A stretch of DNA of 64,000 bases from Bacteroidota bacterium (GCA_027492915.1 JAPUDW010000327.1:1-64000); one strand, 5' to 3'; counted from the stretch's first letter, positions 37,601 to 46,697 are shown. Made by a program: numbers and translations. The notes: generated from the sequence alone by a model not told the origin.

Positions 37601-40600
37601 GCTGCCGGTAGCGATGCGACTGCTCACAACATTGCCCTCAGTGATGTCATCCCATCAACCCTGACCTACGTCCCTTCATCGTTGGTTTTCGTCGCAGGGA
37701 CAGGGCGGGTTGCACCAGTCACCTTGAGTGAAGCGGCTGGCACCATCACCGCCACCTGGACGAGCCTGACCACCACTCAAACCAGCCGCCTGCAATTCCA
37801 GGCGCGGTTGGTCAATACGGTTCAGCCCGACCAGCCCATCACCAATACAGCAGGCATCACCTGGACGAGCCTGCCCGGTAGCCCAACCAACACGACTTAC
37901 AATCCGCTGGGTGTGGAACGCACGGGCGACCCGACGGGCCCCGGTGGTGCTGCCAACACCTATACCGCGACTGATCCAGCTACGCTGACGGTCGCCAGTC
38001 CAACTGCGACCAAGACCGTTGTATCGACTTCTTTGGCAGATACCGGCAATGGCAGTGATACCGACCCGGATTTGACTATTGGCGAACAGGTGACGTATCA
38101 GATCACCATCACTTTCCGCGAAGGTGTGACCAATAACGCCGTCATTCGGGATGACTTGCCGACGGGAGCGGCGGTGCTAGGCTACATCAGCAGTCGGATC
38201 ATCAGCATCGGCAGCAACCTGAGCTTCAGCAGCGCGACTCCAACAGTCGGTCTGGCAGGAACAGCTACCGACACCAACGCCGATACGATCCTCAACCGAA
38301 TAGATTGGAACTTGAGCAACGTCACCAACACGCCTGATAACGTTGCGAACGCCGCCGACCAGATTGTGGTCGAAATAGTAGCCCGTGTGATCAATGTGGC
38401 TGACAATAGCGGCCTTAGCCCGACGCAAGACCTGAACGTGGTCAATACCGGGCGAATCCGGTATACCAACTTCGCCGGGGCGACGGTTGCCCAGAATGGC
38501 ACCACAACGGTTGATATTGTCGAACCACGCCTGATTATCAACAAGAGCGCCAGCGTCCCCCAGGCCGATGCAGGCGATACCGTCACCTATACCGTGACGG
38601 TTCAGAACACTGGTACTGCCCTTGCCTACAATGTCGTCATCACCGATCCCATGCTGCCGGAGCTTGAACTGCTCACCGGCACGGTGACAACCAGCGCCGG
38701 GGCGGTGACCCTGGGCAATACTGCCGGGGACACGACTATCCGGATTGATGCCGTCTCACTGGCGATCAATGGGACCATCACCATCACCTATCAGGCGCGG
38801 CTGCGGCCCAGCGTCTTCCCCGGTCAGAATTTGGTCAACACGGCGTCACAAACGTCCAACAGCCTGCCGGATGGCACCGGGCGTACTGGCAATAGCAGCG
38901 ACCCGGCAACAGTGTTGGTGCTCCTGCCGCAATTCAACAAGGATATTGTCAGCACGTCGGAAGGCGCGACCTTCCCCGGCGTTGGCACAACCGATCAGTA
39001 CACGGCAGCACCTGATCTGGCGATTGGCGAGACCATCACCTACCAAATGACCATCGTCGTGCCGGAAGGCACCAGCAACATCCTGCGCCTGGTCGATACC
39101 CTGCCCAGCATCGGCGCGGGCGACCCCGGCACCCTGGATCACATCAGTTCCCGCGTGGTCAGCATCGGTGCCAACATCAGCAACTCGGCACTGGCAGTCG
39201 GCGCATCGGGTAGCGTCGTGGGGCAAGTTATCACCTTCAACTTCGTCGGTGGGACTCCGATCTCCAACGTGGCTGATGGCCTGAGTAACGCCGCTGATCA
39301 GATGGTGGTTGAAGTGGTGGCACGGGTCAGCACCATCGCTGCCAATGCCAACGGCGACCTGCTGACCAACCGCGCCCGCCTGACCTACGATGGCAACAAC
39401 ACGCTGGACGCCAGCGCAGCAGCGGATGTGGTCGAGCCGAACCTCAATATCGACAAGAGCGCCAACCCGACCACTGGCCTGAACGCGGGTGATGTCATCA
39501 CCTACACGCTGGTCATCAACCACACCGCCACTTCGACCGCTGATGCCTTCGATCTGCGGATCACCGATGTGATCCCGGCGGGTATCACCTACGGTTCAGT
39601 GACGACTGCGGCCTCCACCTGCGATGAACGCGCCGGTTGGTCGGCGGATGTCAGCAGTTTGCCCGGCACGGCCGTCTACCGCTTTGACGATCTCCCACTG
39701 GGCGTGTCCTGCACCATTGTCTACACGGCGACCCTCGCCAACACCGTCACCAACGGCATCACACTGACCAACACCGCCAGCCTGCGTTATTCCTCGCTGG
39801 ATGACGGCACGCCGGATATCAACGACCCGAATGAGCGCGTCTACAACGATAGCGACCCGGTCTCGGTGACAACTAACCTGGCTCCGCTGTCCTTCACCAA
39901 GACAGTGGTGGATAGCTCAGAGACCTACACCGGCGCGGGTCAACACGGGGCAACCCTGACCGACCTGACCATCGGTGAGACTGTGACCTATGAACTGCGC
40001 GCCCGCCTGCAGGAAGGGACGGTGCCGCTCACTATCACCGATACGCTGCCCGCTGGCCTGACCTTCGTCAGCGCCACCTTGAACCTGCCCGCCCCGACCA
40101 ACATCACCATCCCGGGTGGCTTCCCGGCACCGACCCTCGCCGGTCAGGTGATGACGCTGACGCTGGGTAACGTCGTCAACGCCGCCGATAACCTGGTCAA
40201 TGCCGACGATGATCTGGTCATCTGGGTAGTCGCCCGTGCCAGCAACGTGGCTGCCAACAACGGCACCACCGGCCTTGATAAGATCAACACTGCCCGACTC
40301 AATTGGGGCGGCGGCACCCTCACCGATACCGAGACAGTCGAAATCATTGAGCCGAACCTCAATATCGACAAGAGCGCCAACCCGACCACTGGCCTGAACG
40401 CGGGTGATGTCATCACCTACACGCTGGTCATCAACCACACCGCCACTTCGACCGCTGATGCCTTCGATCTGCGGATCACCGATGTGATCCCGGCGGGTAT
40501 CACCTACGGTTCAGTGACGACTGCGGCCTCCACCTGCGATGAACGCGCCGGTTGGTCGGCGGATGTCAGCAGTTTGCCTGGAACGGTCATCTACCGCTTT

Positions 40601-43600
40601 GATGACCTCCCGCTGGGCGTAAGCTGCACCATCGTGTACACGGCGACCCTCGCCAACACCGTCACCAATGGGATCACGTTGACCAATACCGCTACAATGG
40701 GTTACTCCTCGCTGGATGACGGCACGCCGGATGCCAACGACCCGAACGAGCGCGTCTACACTGACACCGACAATGCGGTCATTGATACCAATGTCGCGCC
40801 GCTGTCCTTCACCAAATCGGTGATTGACACCTCGGAGGCTTACACCGGCGCAGGTCAACACGGGGCGACACTGACTGACCTGACCATCGGTGAGACCGTG
40901 ACCTATGAACTGCGCGCCCGCCTGCAAGAAGGCACGACGCCCATCACCATCACCGATACACTGCCAACCGGCCTGAGTTTCGTCAGCACCCAACTGGCAC
41001 CGACCAACGGCGCGAATGTCACCATCACGGGCGGCTTCCCCGCACCGACCCTCGCCGGTCAGGTGATGACGCTGACGCTGGGTAACGTCGTCAACGCCGC
41101 CGATAACCTGGTCAATGCCGACGATGATCTGGTCATCTGGGTAGTCGCCCGTGCCAGCAACGTGGCTGCCAACAACGGCACCACCGGCCTTGATAAGATC
41201 AACACTGCCCGACTCAATTGGGGCGGCGGCACCCTCACCGATACCGAGACAGTCGAAATCATTGAGCCGAACCTCAATATCGACAAGAGCGCCAACCCGA
41301 CCACTGGCCTGAACGCGGGTGATGTCATCACCTACACGCTGGTCATCAACCATACCGCTACTTCGACCGCCGATGCCTTCGACCTGCGGATCACCGATGT
41401 GATCCCGGCGGGCATCACCTACGGTTCGGTGACGGCTGCGGCCTCCACCTGCGATGAACGAGCGGGTTGGACTGCTGACATCAGCAGCTTGCCGGGTACC
41501 GTTGTCTATCGCTTTGACGACCTCCCGTTGGCAGCCAGCTGTACCATCACCTACACGGCGACTCTGGCCAACACCGTCACCAACGGCATCACACTGACCA
41601 ACACCGCCAGCCTGCGTTATTCCTCGCTGGATGACGGCACGCCGGATGCCAACGACCCGAACGAGCGCGTCTACAACGATAGTGACACTGCGGTCATTGA
41701 TACTAATGTGGCACCGCTGTCCTTCACCAAAACGGTGGTGGATAGCTCTCAAACCTACACCGGCGTGGGTCAACACGGGGCGGCCTTGACCGACCTGACC
41801 ATCGGCGAGACCGTCACCTATGAACTGCGCGCCCGCCTGCAAGAAGGCACAACGCCCATCATCATCACCGATACGCTCCCGGCTGGTCTGGTCTTCATCA
41901 GTACCCAACTGGCACCGACCAACGGCGCGAATGTCACCATCACCAACGGCTTCCCGACCCCAACTCTTGCCGGTCAGGTGATGACGCTGACGCTGGGCAA
42001 TGTGGTCAATGCCGGGGATAACACCGTCAACGCCGACGATGATCTGGTGATCTGGGTGGTTGCACGGGTCGCCAATGTGGCGGGCAATATCGGCACCACC
42101 GGCCTTGACAAGATCAACACCGCCACCCTCGACTGGGGCCCCGGCACCCTCACGGATACCGAGACGGTCGAAATCGTTGAACCCCTGTTGGACATCACCA
42201 AGAACGCCGCGCCGAACATCGGCCTGGACGCCGGGGACATCGTGACCTACACCTTCTCGGTGACGCATACGGGGGCTTCAACAGCAGATGCCCAGGATGT
42301 CAGCATCAACGATCTGCTGCCTGCCCATATGACCTACGTGGGCAATGTCGCCACCGTGACTGGGCCTGCGCCGACCGTCACCAATAGCTCACCCAACATC
42401 ATCTTTAGTTGGGCGAACCTGCCGCTGGGTGCCACCTATACCTTCACATTCGAGGTCTCTATTGACCCGACCGTTGGGCCAGCCGCCAGCCTGACCAACA
42501 CGGCGACGCTCGGTTGGTCAACGCTGCCCGGCGCTAGCCCTAACGAACGCACCTATACCGATACCGCCAGTGCGGTCGTCACCACCATCCCGCCGACCAT
42601 GGAGAAGTCCATCTTCACCACGTCCCTGACCGAGACGGGTTCAGCCCAGCATGACCCGACCATCGTGGATGTGAACATCGGTGAGACTGTCACCTACTAC
42701 ATGACCATCACCATGCCGGAAGGCACCGCGCCGCTCACCCTGACCGATAACCTGCCAAACGTGATGACGGTCGTCAGTTCGCGGGTCTTGAGCCTGGGTG
42801 CCAATATCACCACCACCGGCCTTGGCGTTGGTCAGCCGGGCGTGGTCAGCGATGCGAACTTCGCCGATGGCTTGCCTGACCGGGTAGTCTTCAACCTCGG
42901 CACGGTTCTGAATGCGCCGGATGGCATCGACAACGCGGAAGACCAGATCGTCCTCGAAGTGGTGGCGCGGGTTGATGAAAACGCAGCCAACCGCAATGGC
43001 GATCAGTTGACCAATACCGCCACGCTGAACTACGGTACTGGAACTGTTACCGATACCGAAGTCGTGGAGGTCGTAGAACCGGAACTCAACATCGACAAGT
43101 CGGCGCTGGTCGTCACCGGGCGTCCCGGCGACATCATCGAATACACCATCGTGGTCGATCATGTGGGTGGTTCCAACAGCCCGGCCTACGACATCGTGAT
43201 TACCGACCCGATGTTGCCCAATCTCAACTTGATCGTCGGCAGTGTCACCGCTACCCCTGGCAATGTCGTCCTCGGCAATAACGCCGGTGATACCACGCTG
43301 CGGGTGGAACTGGGTGTCCTCAACCCCGGTGATAGCATCACCATCACCTATCAGGCGCAGATTGACGCGTCGATCACCCCGCCGGTGACGTTCGTCAACA
43401 CCGCCACCCTCAACTACGATAGTGCTGCCGGGCCGGGTGGCCGCCCTGGTACCGACGATGACACTCATACCATCCGCGTCAATGATGATGTCTATCGCTA
43501 CTCGAAAACAGTGGTGGATACATCCCTGATCGACACCGGCGATAGCCAGTTGACCGGCGCACCGGATGTGACCATCGGCGAGCGCGTGACTTTCCATATC

Positions 43601-45997
43601 GAAGCCTATCTGCCGGAAGGGACAACCACCAACTTCACCATCACCGATAACTTGCCGGACGGCATGATCGTCGTCAGCAGCCGGGTAGTGAGCATCGGCA
43701 GCAACCTCGGCGTCTCCGCGCTGGCAGTGGGCGATCCCGGCACCGCCTCCAACAGTAACTACACGGCGGATGCCTTTGATGACCGGGTGGTCTTCAGCTT
43801 TGGCGATACCACCAATGTCATTGACGGCATCGACGATGACCGTGACGTGGTGGTCGTCGAAGTGGAAGCCCGCGTATACGATAACCAGTTGCTCAATCGT
43901 GGCGGCACCACCGTTACCAACGAGGCCATCATTGACTACGGCCCCAACCGCCGCCGTGCGGAAGCCGATGTGGACATCGTTGAGCCAAACATCAACCTGA
44001 CCAAGACCTTTAACCCCCGTATTGAAGGGCGCGGGCATAAGCTGTTCATGACTCTTGAACTGGTCAACAGCGGTAGCTCCATCGCTTACAAGGTATCCCT
44101 GCGCGACCCGCTCAACCCCGGCCTGTGCCTGGATACAATCAGCGTGGACGCCTCTGGAGCGCCGGGGACGACCTTCACCAATACCTCTACCAGCGGCTGT
44201 GGTGGGATCGTGCAGATCGACTTCACTGACCTGGGCATTGGCGAGCGCATCGTCGTCACGGTTGAACTGACTATCGACGCCGCGCTGGAACCAATCCCGC
44301 AGGACATCCCCAATACGGCGACCGTAACTTACCAATCCATCCCTGTCGGTCACCCGGATGAAAGCGAAGCCCGTCAGTATAATGACAATGCTACCGACAT
44401 CCTGACGGTAGATGAACCAACCATCGAAGTGACCAAAGTCGGCAACCCGCAATCGGTGCGGGCTGGTGGATTGCTCACCTACACTGTCACCGTCACCAAC
44501 ACTGGCGAACCACCCATCGATGCCTTCCAGGTGGTCATCACCGATGTGCTGCCGCCTGAACTCACCTATGTCTCGGCTACACCGGCGAAGGGGGTTTGTA
44601 CCGCCAACGGTCAAACCATCACCTGTATCATCGACAAGCTGCTGCGTGGGGAAACCACCACCATCCTGATCGAGACTCGGGTCGCGGCTGGCCTGGCGGC
44701 TGGTACCCGGATCATCAATCTGCTGGGGCTGACCACCCTGGAGGGTGTGTCGGTCGAAGCTGATGCCCTGAATGTGGTGGCCTCGGAAGCCGTCTGTAGC
44801 ATCGGCTGCCCGGATGCCCAGATTTACCACAGCGACCAGACCGGCGACTGGGAAATCTTCCGGCTGGTGGGCGGCACCACACTTGAGACTGATGCTGATC
44901 AAAACCTAACCCAGAACCCTGCCGATGATGTCGAACCGAGTCAATCTCCGGATGGCAACTGGATGGCCTTCGCCAGCAACCGGGACGGCAATTGGGAAAT
45001 CTATGTCACCCCGACAACGGTGATTGATGGTCAGCCCACCCGCACCCGCCGCGTCACCACCAACACTATCGCGGTCGATACCGACCCGGTCTGGGGGCCG
45101 ACCGATCATCTGGTGTACGAATCAACCCGCGACGGCAACTGGGAGCTATACCTGCTCGATTTGCGGACAGGCATCGAAACCCGCCTGACCAATAACCCAG
45201 CCGATGACCTGAATGCGTTCTGGTCGCCGGATGGCTCGCGCCTGGTCTTCCAGAGCAACCGTAGTGGTCGCTGGCAACTGTATGAACTCAACTTGCAGAC
45301 GGCAACGCTGCGCCTGCTCAGTGACGGCAGTGGCGATGATATGGATGGAGCCTACGCCAACAATGGGGAACGGATTGTCTTCCGCTCGGTCAACCCGGAT
45401 GGCACCATCATCACGTTGATGAATGCGGATGGCAGCGGACGCACTCCCATCAGCGAACGCAGCAGCCGTGCGGCTAACGCGGTTTGGTCGCCGGATGACA
45501 GCCTGATTGTGTATCAATCGGACACGGATGGCGACCTGGACATCTACGTCTACGGTGTTGCAACGGGTCAAGTCCGTAAGCTGACCGCCAATGATGTGGA
45601 TGACTATGCCCCGACCTGGTTATGCGGTAGCTTGCAGGTGATCTTCACCTCGGATGAACCCGGCAACCCGGATATCTTTCAGGCGAATGCCCTGCCGCTG
45701 ACGGCCCCGGCCTTAGTGGTGATGGACGACACCACCCAACTGACGATTGACTCGAACCGCGACCTGTATCCGCAGGGCGCACCCTCGGAGGAGAACGCCA
45801 GCCTGGAAGGGATACTGCCGGATACTGTTTCGGCTGAACCTGGTCATACACAGATTTTGAATCTCGATATGGCGGTCACGCCTGAAGACCAGACGCTAAA
45901 TCGGGATGAAGTGTGGGAAGCGATCACAGGTTGTGCAGAGATAGATCTCAATTCATCGCCACCACCTTATGCGCTGTCGCTGCTGCCTACGCGTTAA
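31667..45997 (+). CDS. Giant secreted protein: PKD repeats, DUF11 repeats, PD40 beta-propeller
   Basis: 4776 residues. The signal peptide (TTLLLVLSIFLLSGTVLA) is followed by a Pro/Thr/Glu-rich linker. About eight PKD domains (residues 110-760, with WSWDFGDGTSASG and variants) come next, several with paired cysteines. Then a spacer domain and more than a dozen DUF11-type beta domains (pattern N-x-x-K-x-A-x-P, D-x-x-TYT-x-x-x-N, L-x-N-x-A). Near the C terminus are TolB/PD40-like propeller blades (NWMAFASNRDGNWEIYV, SPDGSRLVFQSNRSG). No sorting motif or terminal membrane span was seen, so how it is held is unknown. It probably acts in adhesion or as an S-layer-like fibre. It is cargo of the inner element, flanked by gene fragments. 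Codon use is GC-richer than its borders. Confidence 0.9.
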   Translation: MIRHGSITTLLLVLSIFLLSGTVLAEVRFVVVQEPISTPGVIPVPVPTEEPAAPTEEIPAPTEEAPTEEVTETPAPTEEATLTSSPEPTTETPSPSETPVIIRVAMNASPSSGNGPLTVIFSDASTGSGINDWSWDFGDGTSASGQGPHSHTYSTPGTYTASLTVRGASGSATASQQIVVFSPGSTVEANFTYQQTSALEVCFSNSSTGAITSSVWSFGDGSNSAETSPCHTYAALGQYTVSLSVTGEGGQTSTASRTVTLLPQTEPPNAAFTPDRTTIAPGGTIRFSDQSTGIIRSWAWDFADGITSNERHPSHQYSTIGTYIVTLTVSGPGGFDQVTATITVAPETVLTCSFNAPSRVFAGEQVTLRNTSRVSPGSFSGFTWFVNGETAATTTDFTTSFGEAGSYTVRLVGLTLDGQTCQSERTVTVLPSNGVIADFTGTRNVIVGAEICLRDRSRGTILSRSWDFGDGTSSAETDPCHSFGSSGRYSVKLTVNGEGGATDSRARTVNVYDAPTLTASANPVNGVAPLSVDFSATGTNISNYEWVFPDGSRAFSANASFLFDQPGEYTVTVSGSGPVGSLSSSLTVQVRAARDVRAAFGASAWNGIAPVEICFTDHSEGEEITSWAWNFGDGATSSQSNPCHTFTSAGQYTVTLQVSNSDGMSASASNTVRIYDPGSGSASLRITSVNELTVCFGSTLDAGMNIVRWEFGDGSTSTEAEPCHPYLADGTYAVKLIVTDISGTERALTASISVKEDEAEEVTATPPPTETPEINVFDPALSKLGYLPAGSIGLTGEELHWLTTVTNNGNAAGANVVIVDNVRPELRIDAVQVASGSSYTINGQQVRVTIPTLLPGERQDFTIVTTVLTSPRSGTINNTVQINETGDSATATIVIPGMMMIQAAPPTPNGPIPLINGVPELTDFAGEEFCITPNFTNAGSNEGYGPYITLVRDANLSLNSIDYLGVNLMASPFLVSSGFLPANDPIEGRAIPGIAGQQWITVRLPIGSLESTSPAIPIRLCMQSAPLAAFGVPLPITIFPGYEFGDTPTGANGPISNLNDVGGMDNAGSFTPILVTFEKGNSLPESEVIPSCYPAPPVGAPGQPGPACAVPPGVQWPYEYFLDIELAAGQTLTTNSYTDVLDPAFEFYPYTFPVTTVANAVISSGTCTPTGITATFNSNPITALPALAPPGGGTLQVDIASIVNPSAATTCTLRLSYRGFINDILSETAAPTTYAATNNASFGYNHVSGPQPILTDTDVVDVRNLEIQKSASPTTVVPGDVVTYTLSFQLSEYIGIQALSVTDIIPDGIDYNVDSATVTVPGLGSAPITGANQSISYGADTGTLVFNVTGARPGPYSAAGTVSITYTGTVRQTYRAGGSLTGFVSANDNLNNTITANFTTTGGQTFNDESSASVTVVPNSLTKELVSTPVDSAAGFVPGEPVTFRLTLRVPSGDTRNLVIEDNFPLPVFQVQDGDFGIEARTITLPDPIGRSAPFDVPNTDGYCSSYDDPNPTFPAYTRACGLRFVYGTDGTNLPAGSSVTVTRVGNTVRLNVDAPVETNLTEERRIVVELTAGIIDQPFNDGLFLSNRSLARYTNTLGSVVTLNADDYVDVAAPDVRICKGISATTNASSVAAAGAACQVTGAPNNNLTNVDAADVLTYTITAQNVGSARAYGVVISDNVTTIPQLTGCTLVSVRDGAGAALAFTGTFPTLTLTNPLPGDGSAGVSTAQATAVVTYQCTVASNVVPLTAPIVNQASVVFAAFSDILPGGPHLNPPTVPFAPRTDVANFVSAAPNITKARTPATATIGDLITYTLAVDIPGGTMNNVSIVDTLDSGLAFVDCTSVSVTSGTLTSSLGAINTANFCNDPTNPVIGAGGGAATWNFGNLTDTGSNNTDLDTITITYTAVVLNTAANVRGQDRNNSAELRWANPAGGQFTDNASAPDTRLVEPTLLVDKTVAPATNLDANDLVTFTIDIRHAAGSDATAHNIALSDVIPSTLTYVPSSLVFVAGTGRVAPVTLSEAAGTITATWTSLTTTQTSRLQFQARLVNTVQPDQPITNTAGITWTSLPGSPTNTTYNPLGVERTGDPTGPGGAANTYTATDPATLTVASPTATKTVVSTSLADTGNGSDTDPDLTIGEQVTYQITITFREGVTNNAVIRDDLPTGAAVLGYISSRIISIGSNLSFSSATPTVGLAGTATDTNADTILNRIDWNLSNVTNTPDNVANAADQIVVEIVARVINVADNSGLSPTQDLNVVNTGRIRYTNFAGATVAQNGTTTVDIVEPRLIINKSASVPQADAGDTVTYTVTVQNTGTALAYNVVITDPMLPELELLTGTVTTSAGAVTLGNTAGDTTIRIDAVSLAINGTITITYQARLRPSVFPGQNLVNTASQTSNSLPDGTGRTGNSSDPATVLVLLPQFNKDIVSTSEGATFPGVGTTDQYTAAPDLAIGETITYQMTIVVPEGTSNILRLVDTLPSIGAGDPGTLDHISSRVVSIGANISNSALAVGASGSVVGQVITFNFVGGTPISNVADGLSNAADQMVVEVVARVSTIAANANGDLLTNRARLTYDGNNTLDASAAADVVEPNLNIDKSANPTTGLNAGDVITYTLVINHTATSTADAFDLRITDVIPAGITYGSVTTAASTCDERAGWSADVSSLPGTAVYRFDDLPLGVSCTIVYTATLANTVTNGITLTNTASLRYSSLDDGTPDINDPNERVYNDSDPVSVTTNLAPLSFTKTVVDSSETYTGAGQHGATLTDLTIGETVTYELRARLQEGTVPLTITDTLPAGLTFVSATLNLPAPTNITIPGGFPAPTLAGQVMTLTLGNVVNAADNLVNADDDLVIWVVARASNVAANNGTTGLDKINTARLNWGGGTLTDTETVEIIEPNLNIDKSANPTTGLNAGDVITYTLVINHTATSTADAFDLRITDVIPAGITYGSVTTAASTCDERAGWSADVSSLPGTVIYRFDDLPLGVSCTIVYTATLANTVTNGITLTNTATMGYSSLDDGTPDANDPNERVYTDTDNAVIDTNVAPLSFTKSVIDTSEAYTGAGQHGATLTDLTIGETVTYELRARLQEGTTPITITDTLPTGLSFVSTQLAPTNGANVTITGGFPAPTLAGQVMTLTLGNVVNAADNLVNADDDLVIWVVARASNVAANNGTTGLDKINTARLNWGGGTLTDTETVEIIEPNLNIDKSANPTTGLNAGDVITYTLVINHTATSTADAFDLRITDVIPAGITYGSVTAAASTCDERAGWTADISSLPGTVVYRFDDLPLAASCTITYTATLANTVTNGITLTNTASLRYSSLDDGTPDANDPNERVYNDSDTAVIDTNVAPLSFTKTVVDSSQTYTGVGQHGAALTDLTIGETVTYELRARLQEGTTPIIITDTLPAGLVFISTQLAPTNGANVTITNGFPTPTLAGQVMTLTLGNVVNAGDNTVNADDDLVIWVVARVANVAGNIGTTGLDKINTATLDWGPGTLTDTETVEIVEPLLDITKNAAPNIGLDAGDIVTYTFSVTHTGASTADAQDVSINDLLPAHMTYVGNVATVTGPAPTVTNSSPNIIFSWANLPLGATYTFTFEVSIDPTVGPAASLTNTATLGWSTLPGASPNERTYTDTASAVVTTIPPTMEKSIFTTSLTETGSAQHDPTIVDVNIGETVTYYMTITMPEGTAPLTLTDNLPNVMTVVSSRVLSLGANITTTGLGVGQPGVVSDANFADGLPDRVVFNLGTVLNAPDGIDNAEDQIVLEVVARVDENAANRNGDQLTNTATLNYGTGTVTDTEVVEVVEPELNIDKSALVVTGRPGDIIEYTIVVDHVGGSNSPAYDIVITDPMLPNLNLIVGSVTATPGNVVLGNNAGDTTLRVELGVLNPGDSITITYQAQIDASITPPVTFVNTATLNYDSAAGPGGRPGTDDDTHTIRVNDDVYRYSKTVVDTSLIDTGDSQLTGAPDVTIGERVTFHIEAYLPEGTTTNFTITDNLPDGMIVVSSRVVSIGSNLGVSALAVGDPGTASNSNYTADAFDDRVVFSFGDTTNVIDGIDDDRDVVVVEVEARVYDNQLLNRGGTTVTNEAIIDYGPNRRRAEADVDIVEPNINLTKTFNPRIEGRGHKLFMTLELVNSGSSIAYKVSLRDPLNPGLCLDTISVDASGAPGTTFTNTSTSGCGGIVQIDFTDLGIGERIVVTVELTIDAALEPIPQDIPNTATVTYQSIPVGHPDESEARQYNDNATDILTVDEPTIEVTKVGNPQSVRAGGLLTYTVTVTNTGEPPIDAFQVVITDVLPPELTYVSATPAKGVCTANGQTITCIIDKLLRGETTTILIETRVAAGLAAGTRIINLLGLTTLEGVSVEADALNVVASEAVCSIGCPDAQIYHSDQTGDWEIFRLVGGTTLETDADQNLTQNPADDVEPSQSPDGNWMAFASNRDGNWEIYVTPTTVIDGQPTRTRRVTTNTIAVDTDPVWGPTDHLVYESTRDGNWELYLLDLRTGIETRLTNNPADDLNAFWSPDGSRLVFQSNRSGRWQLYELNLQTATLRLLSDGSGDDMDGAYANNGERIVFRSVNPDGTIITLMNADGSGRTPISERSSRAANAVWSPDDSLIVYQSDTDGDLDIYVYGVATGQVRKLTANDVDDYAPTWLCGSLQVIFTSDEPGNPDIFQANALPLTAPALVVMDDTTQLTIDSNRDLYPQGAPSEENASLEGILPDTVSAEPGHTQILNLDMAVTPEDQTLNRDEVWEAITGCAEIDLNSSPPPYALSLLPTR
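39440..42184 (+). repeat. Three tandem 915-bp repeats inside the giant gene
   Basis: Units start at 39440, 40355 and 41270 (each 915 bp, 305 codons) with the words NLNIDKSANPTTGLNAGDVI. Each unit holds two DUF11-type domains. Units 1 and 2 match almost exactly in their first 200 bp and units 2 and 3 share a long identical block around 41040-41340. The end of unit 3 is more diverged. The pattern points to recent unequal crossing-over or gene conversion. Confidence 0.9.
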
Positions 45998-46002
45998 ACT
46001 GA

Positions 46003-46058
46003 CTACCCCTCATACAGAACGCACTCCTTGACCGAGATGCGTTCTGTATGAGGGGTAG
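46003..46058 (+). terminator. Long perfect hairpin after the giant gene
   Basis: A 21-bp perfect stem (46003-46023 with 46038-46058) and a 14-base loop, starting 5 bp after the stop codon. There is no T-run after it, so it may act as an RNA-end-protecting hairpin or a terminator needing other factors. Confidence 0.7.
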
Positions 46059-46098
46059 AGTTGGAGGGTGAGTCTGCGATAATGCGGGCAGATCATTC

Positions 46099-46251
46099 GT
46101 GAGTTTGCCCCCTGAAACGGAACAGTCGCAACGTATAGATATTGATGAGAAACTTCGCCACCATCTCTCAAGGGCCTTAGATATTGACCCGACTAAGCGT
46201 CCAACTATTGAAGAGATGATCGATGTATTGAGTCCAACTCGCCCCGTATGA
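46099..46251 (+). pseudogene. 3' fragment of a serine/threonine protein kinase gene
   Basis: The frame encodes KLRHHLSRALDIDPTKRPTI, followed by EEMIDVLSPTRPV and a stop. The pattern L-x-x-AL-x-x-DP-x-x-RP-T is the last conserved subdomain of bacterial Ser/Thr kinases. The frame is closed by a stop at 46069, so only about 50 codons remain and nothing of the catalytic lobe is present. Together with the DUF4062 fragment it shows that cargo genes have been broken on both sides of the giant gene. Confidence 0.5.
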
Positions 46252-46445
46252 TTTTCTGAGGGCCATGGTCAATGTATAAGGGTTCTGCTCTCTAATGTAC
46301 ATCATGCTTTCTTTGTGCGTAAGCTGATCTATTTCGGATAGAGCCCAATAGAGAGTTGTGAGCGTTAGGTAAGTGGAAGCACAGTATCATGATTAGCTAA
46401 CAGCGTCCAACAGTTGCTCATGATTGGTTAACGACGCCTAGCTCA
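46252..46445. other. Non-coding region with a short direct repeat
   Basis: No gene was seen. CATGATTAGCTAACAGCGTCC and CATGATTGGTTAACGACGCC-like words (about 46388-46408 and 46419-46438) form an imperfect direct repeat of about 20 bp. Confidence 0.4.
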
Positions 46446-46697
46446 GTTCACAGGTTTCACAATCTTCACAACTCGGTAGTGATCGACATGAAAGCGTTGT
46501 TTGAGGGTGGGCCAAATCTTCTGCAAATCAGCACGACAATGCTTATGACCTGTGATTTCTGTGAAGACTGTGATGAAAACAACTTATACCAATAGAAAAG
46601 CCTGTGTTCACAGGTTTCACAACCTTCACAGGCTTTCTTCGGGCTTCACCCCTTGAGCCTGTCAGTTTTCGTCTTCACAACCCTCACAAGTTTCACA
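46446..46697. repeat. Iteron-like TTCACA repeats next to the primase gene
   Basis: GTTCACAGGTTTCACAA plus TCTTCACA at 46446-46470 recurs with one mismatch at 46606-46630. An inverted relative (CTGTGATTTCTGTGAAGACTG) lies at 46550-46570, and a fourth copy at 46670-46697 encodes the CETCEGCED tail of the primase. Such arrays beside a replication gene suggest an origin, or decayed copies of the primase 3' end. Confidence 0.6.

Noticed and set aside
39440-42184. CRISPR-like array
   Set aside because: The repeats are 915 bp long, coding, and without short spaced units. No CRISPR array was seen in the window.
40511-44902. Very long minus-strand open frames (585 and 753 codons) opposite the giant gene
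   Set aside because: They repeat with the 915-bp units and arise from the codon pattern of the plus strand. Their sequences are Gly/Asp/Arg-rich low-complexity with no domain or ribosome site.
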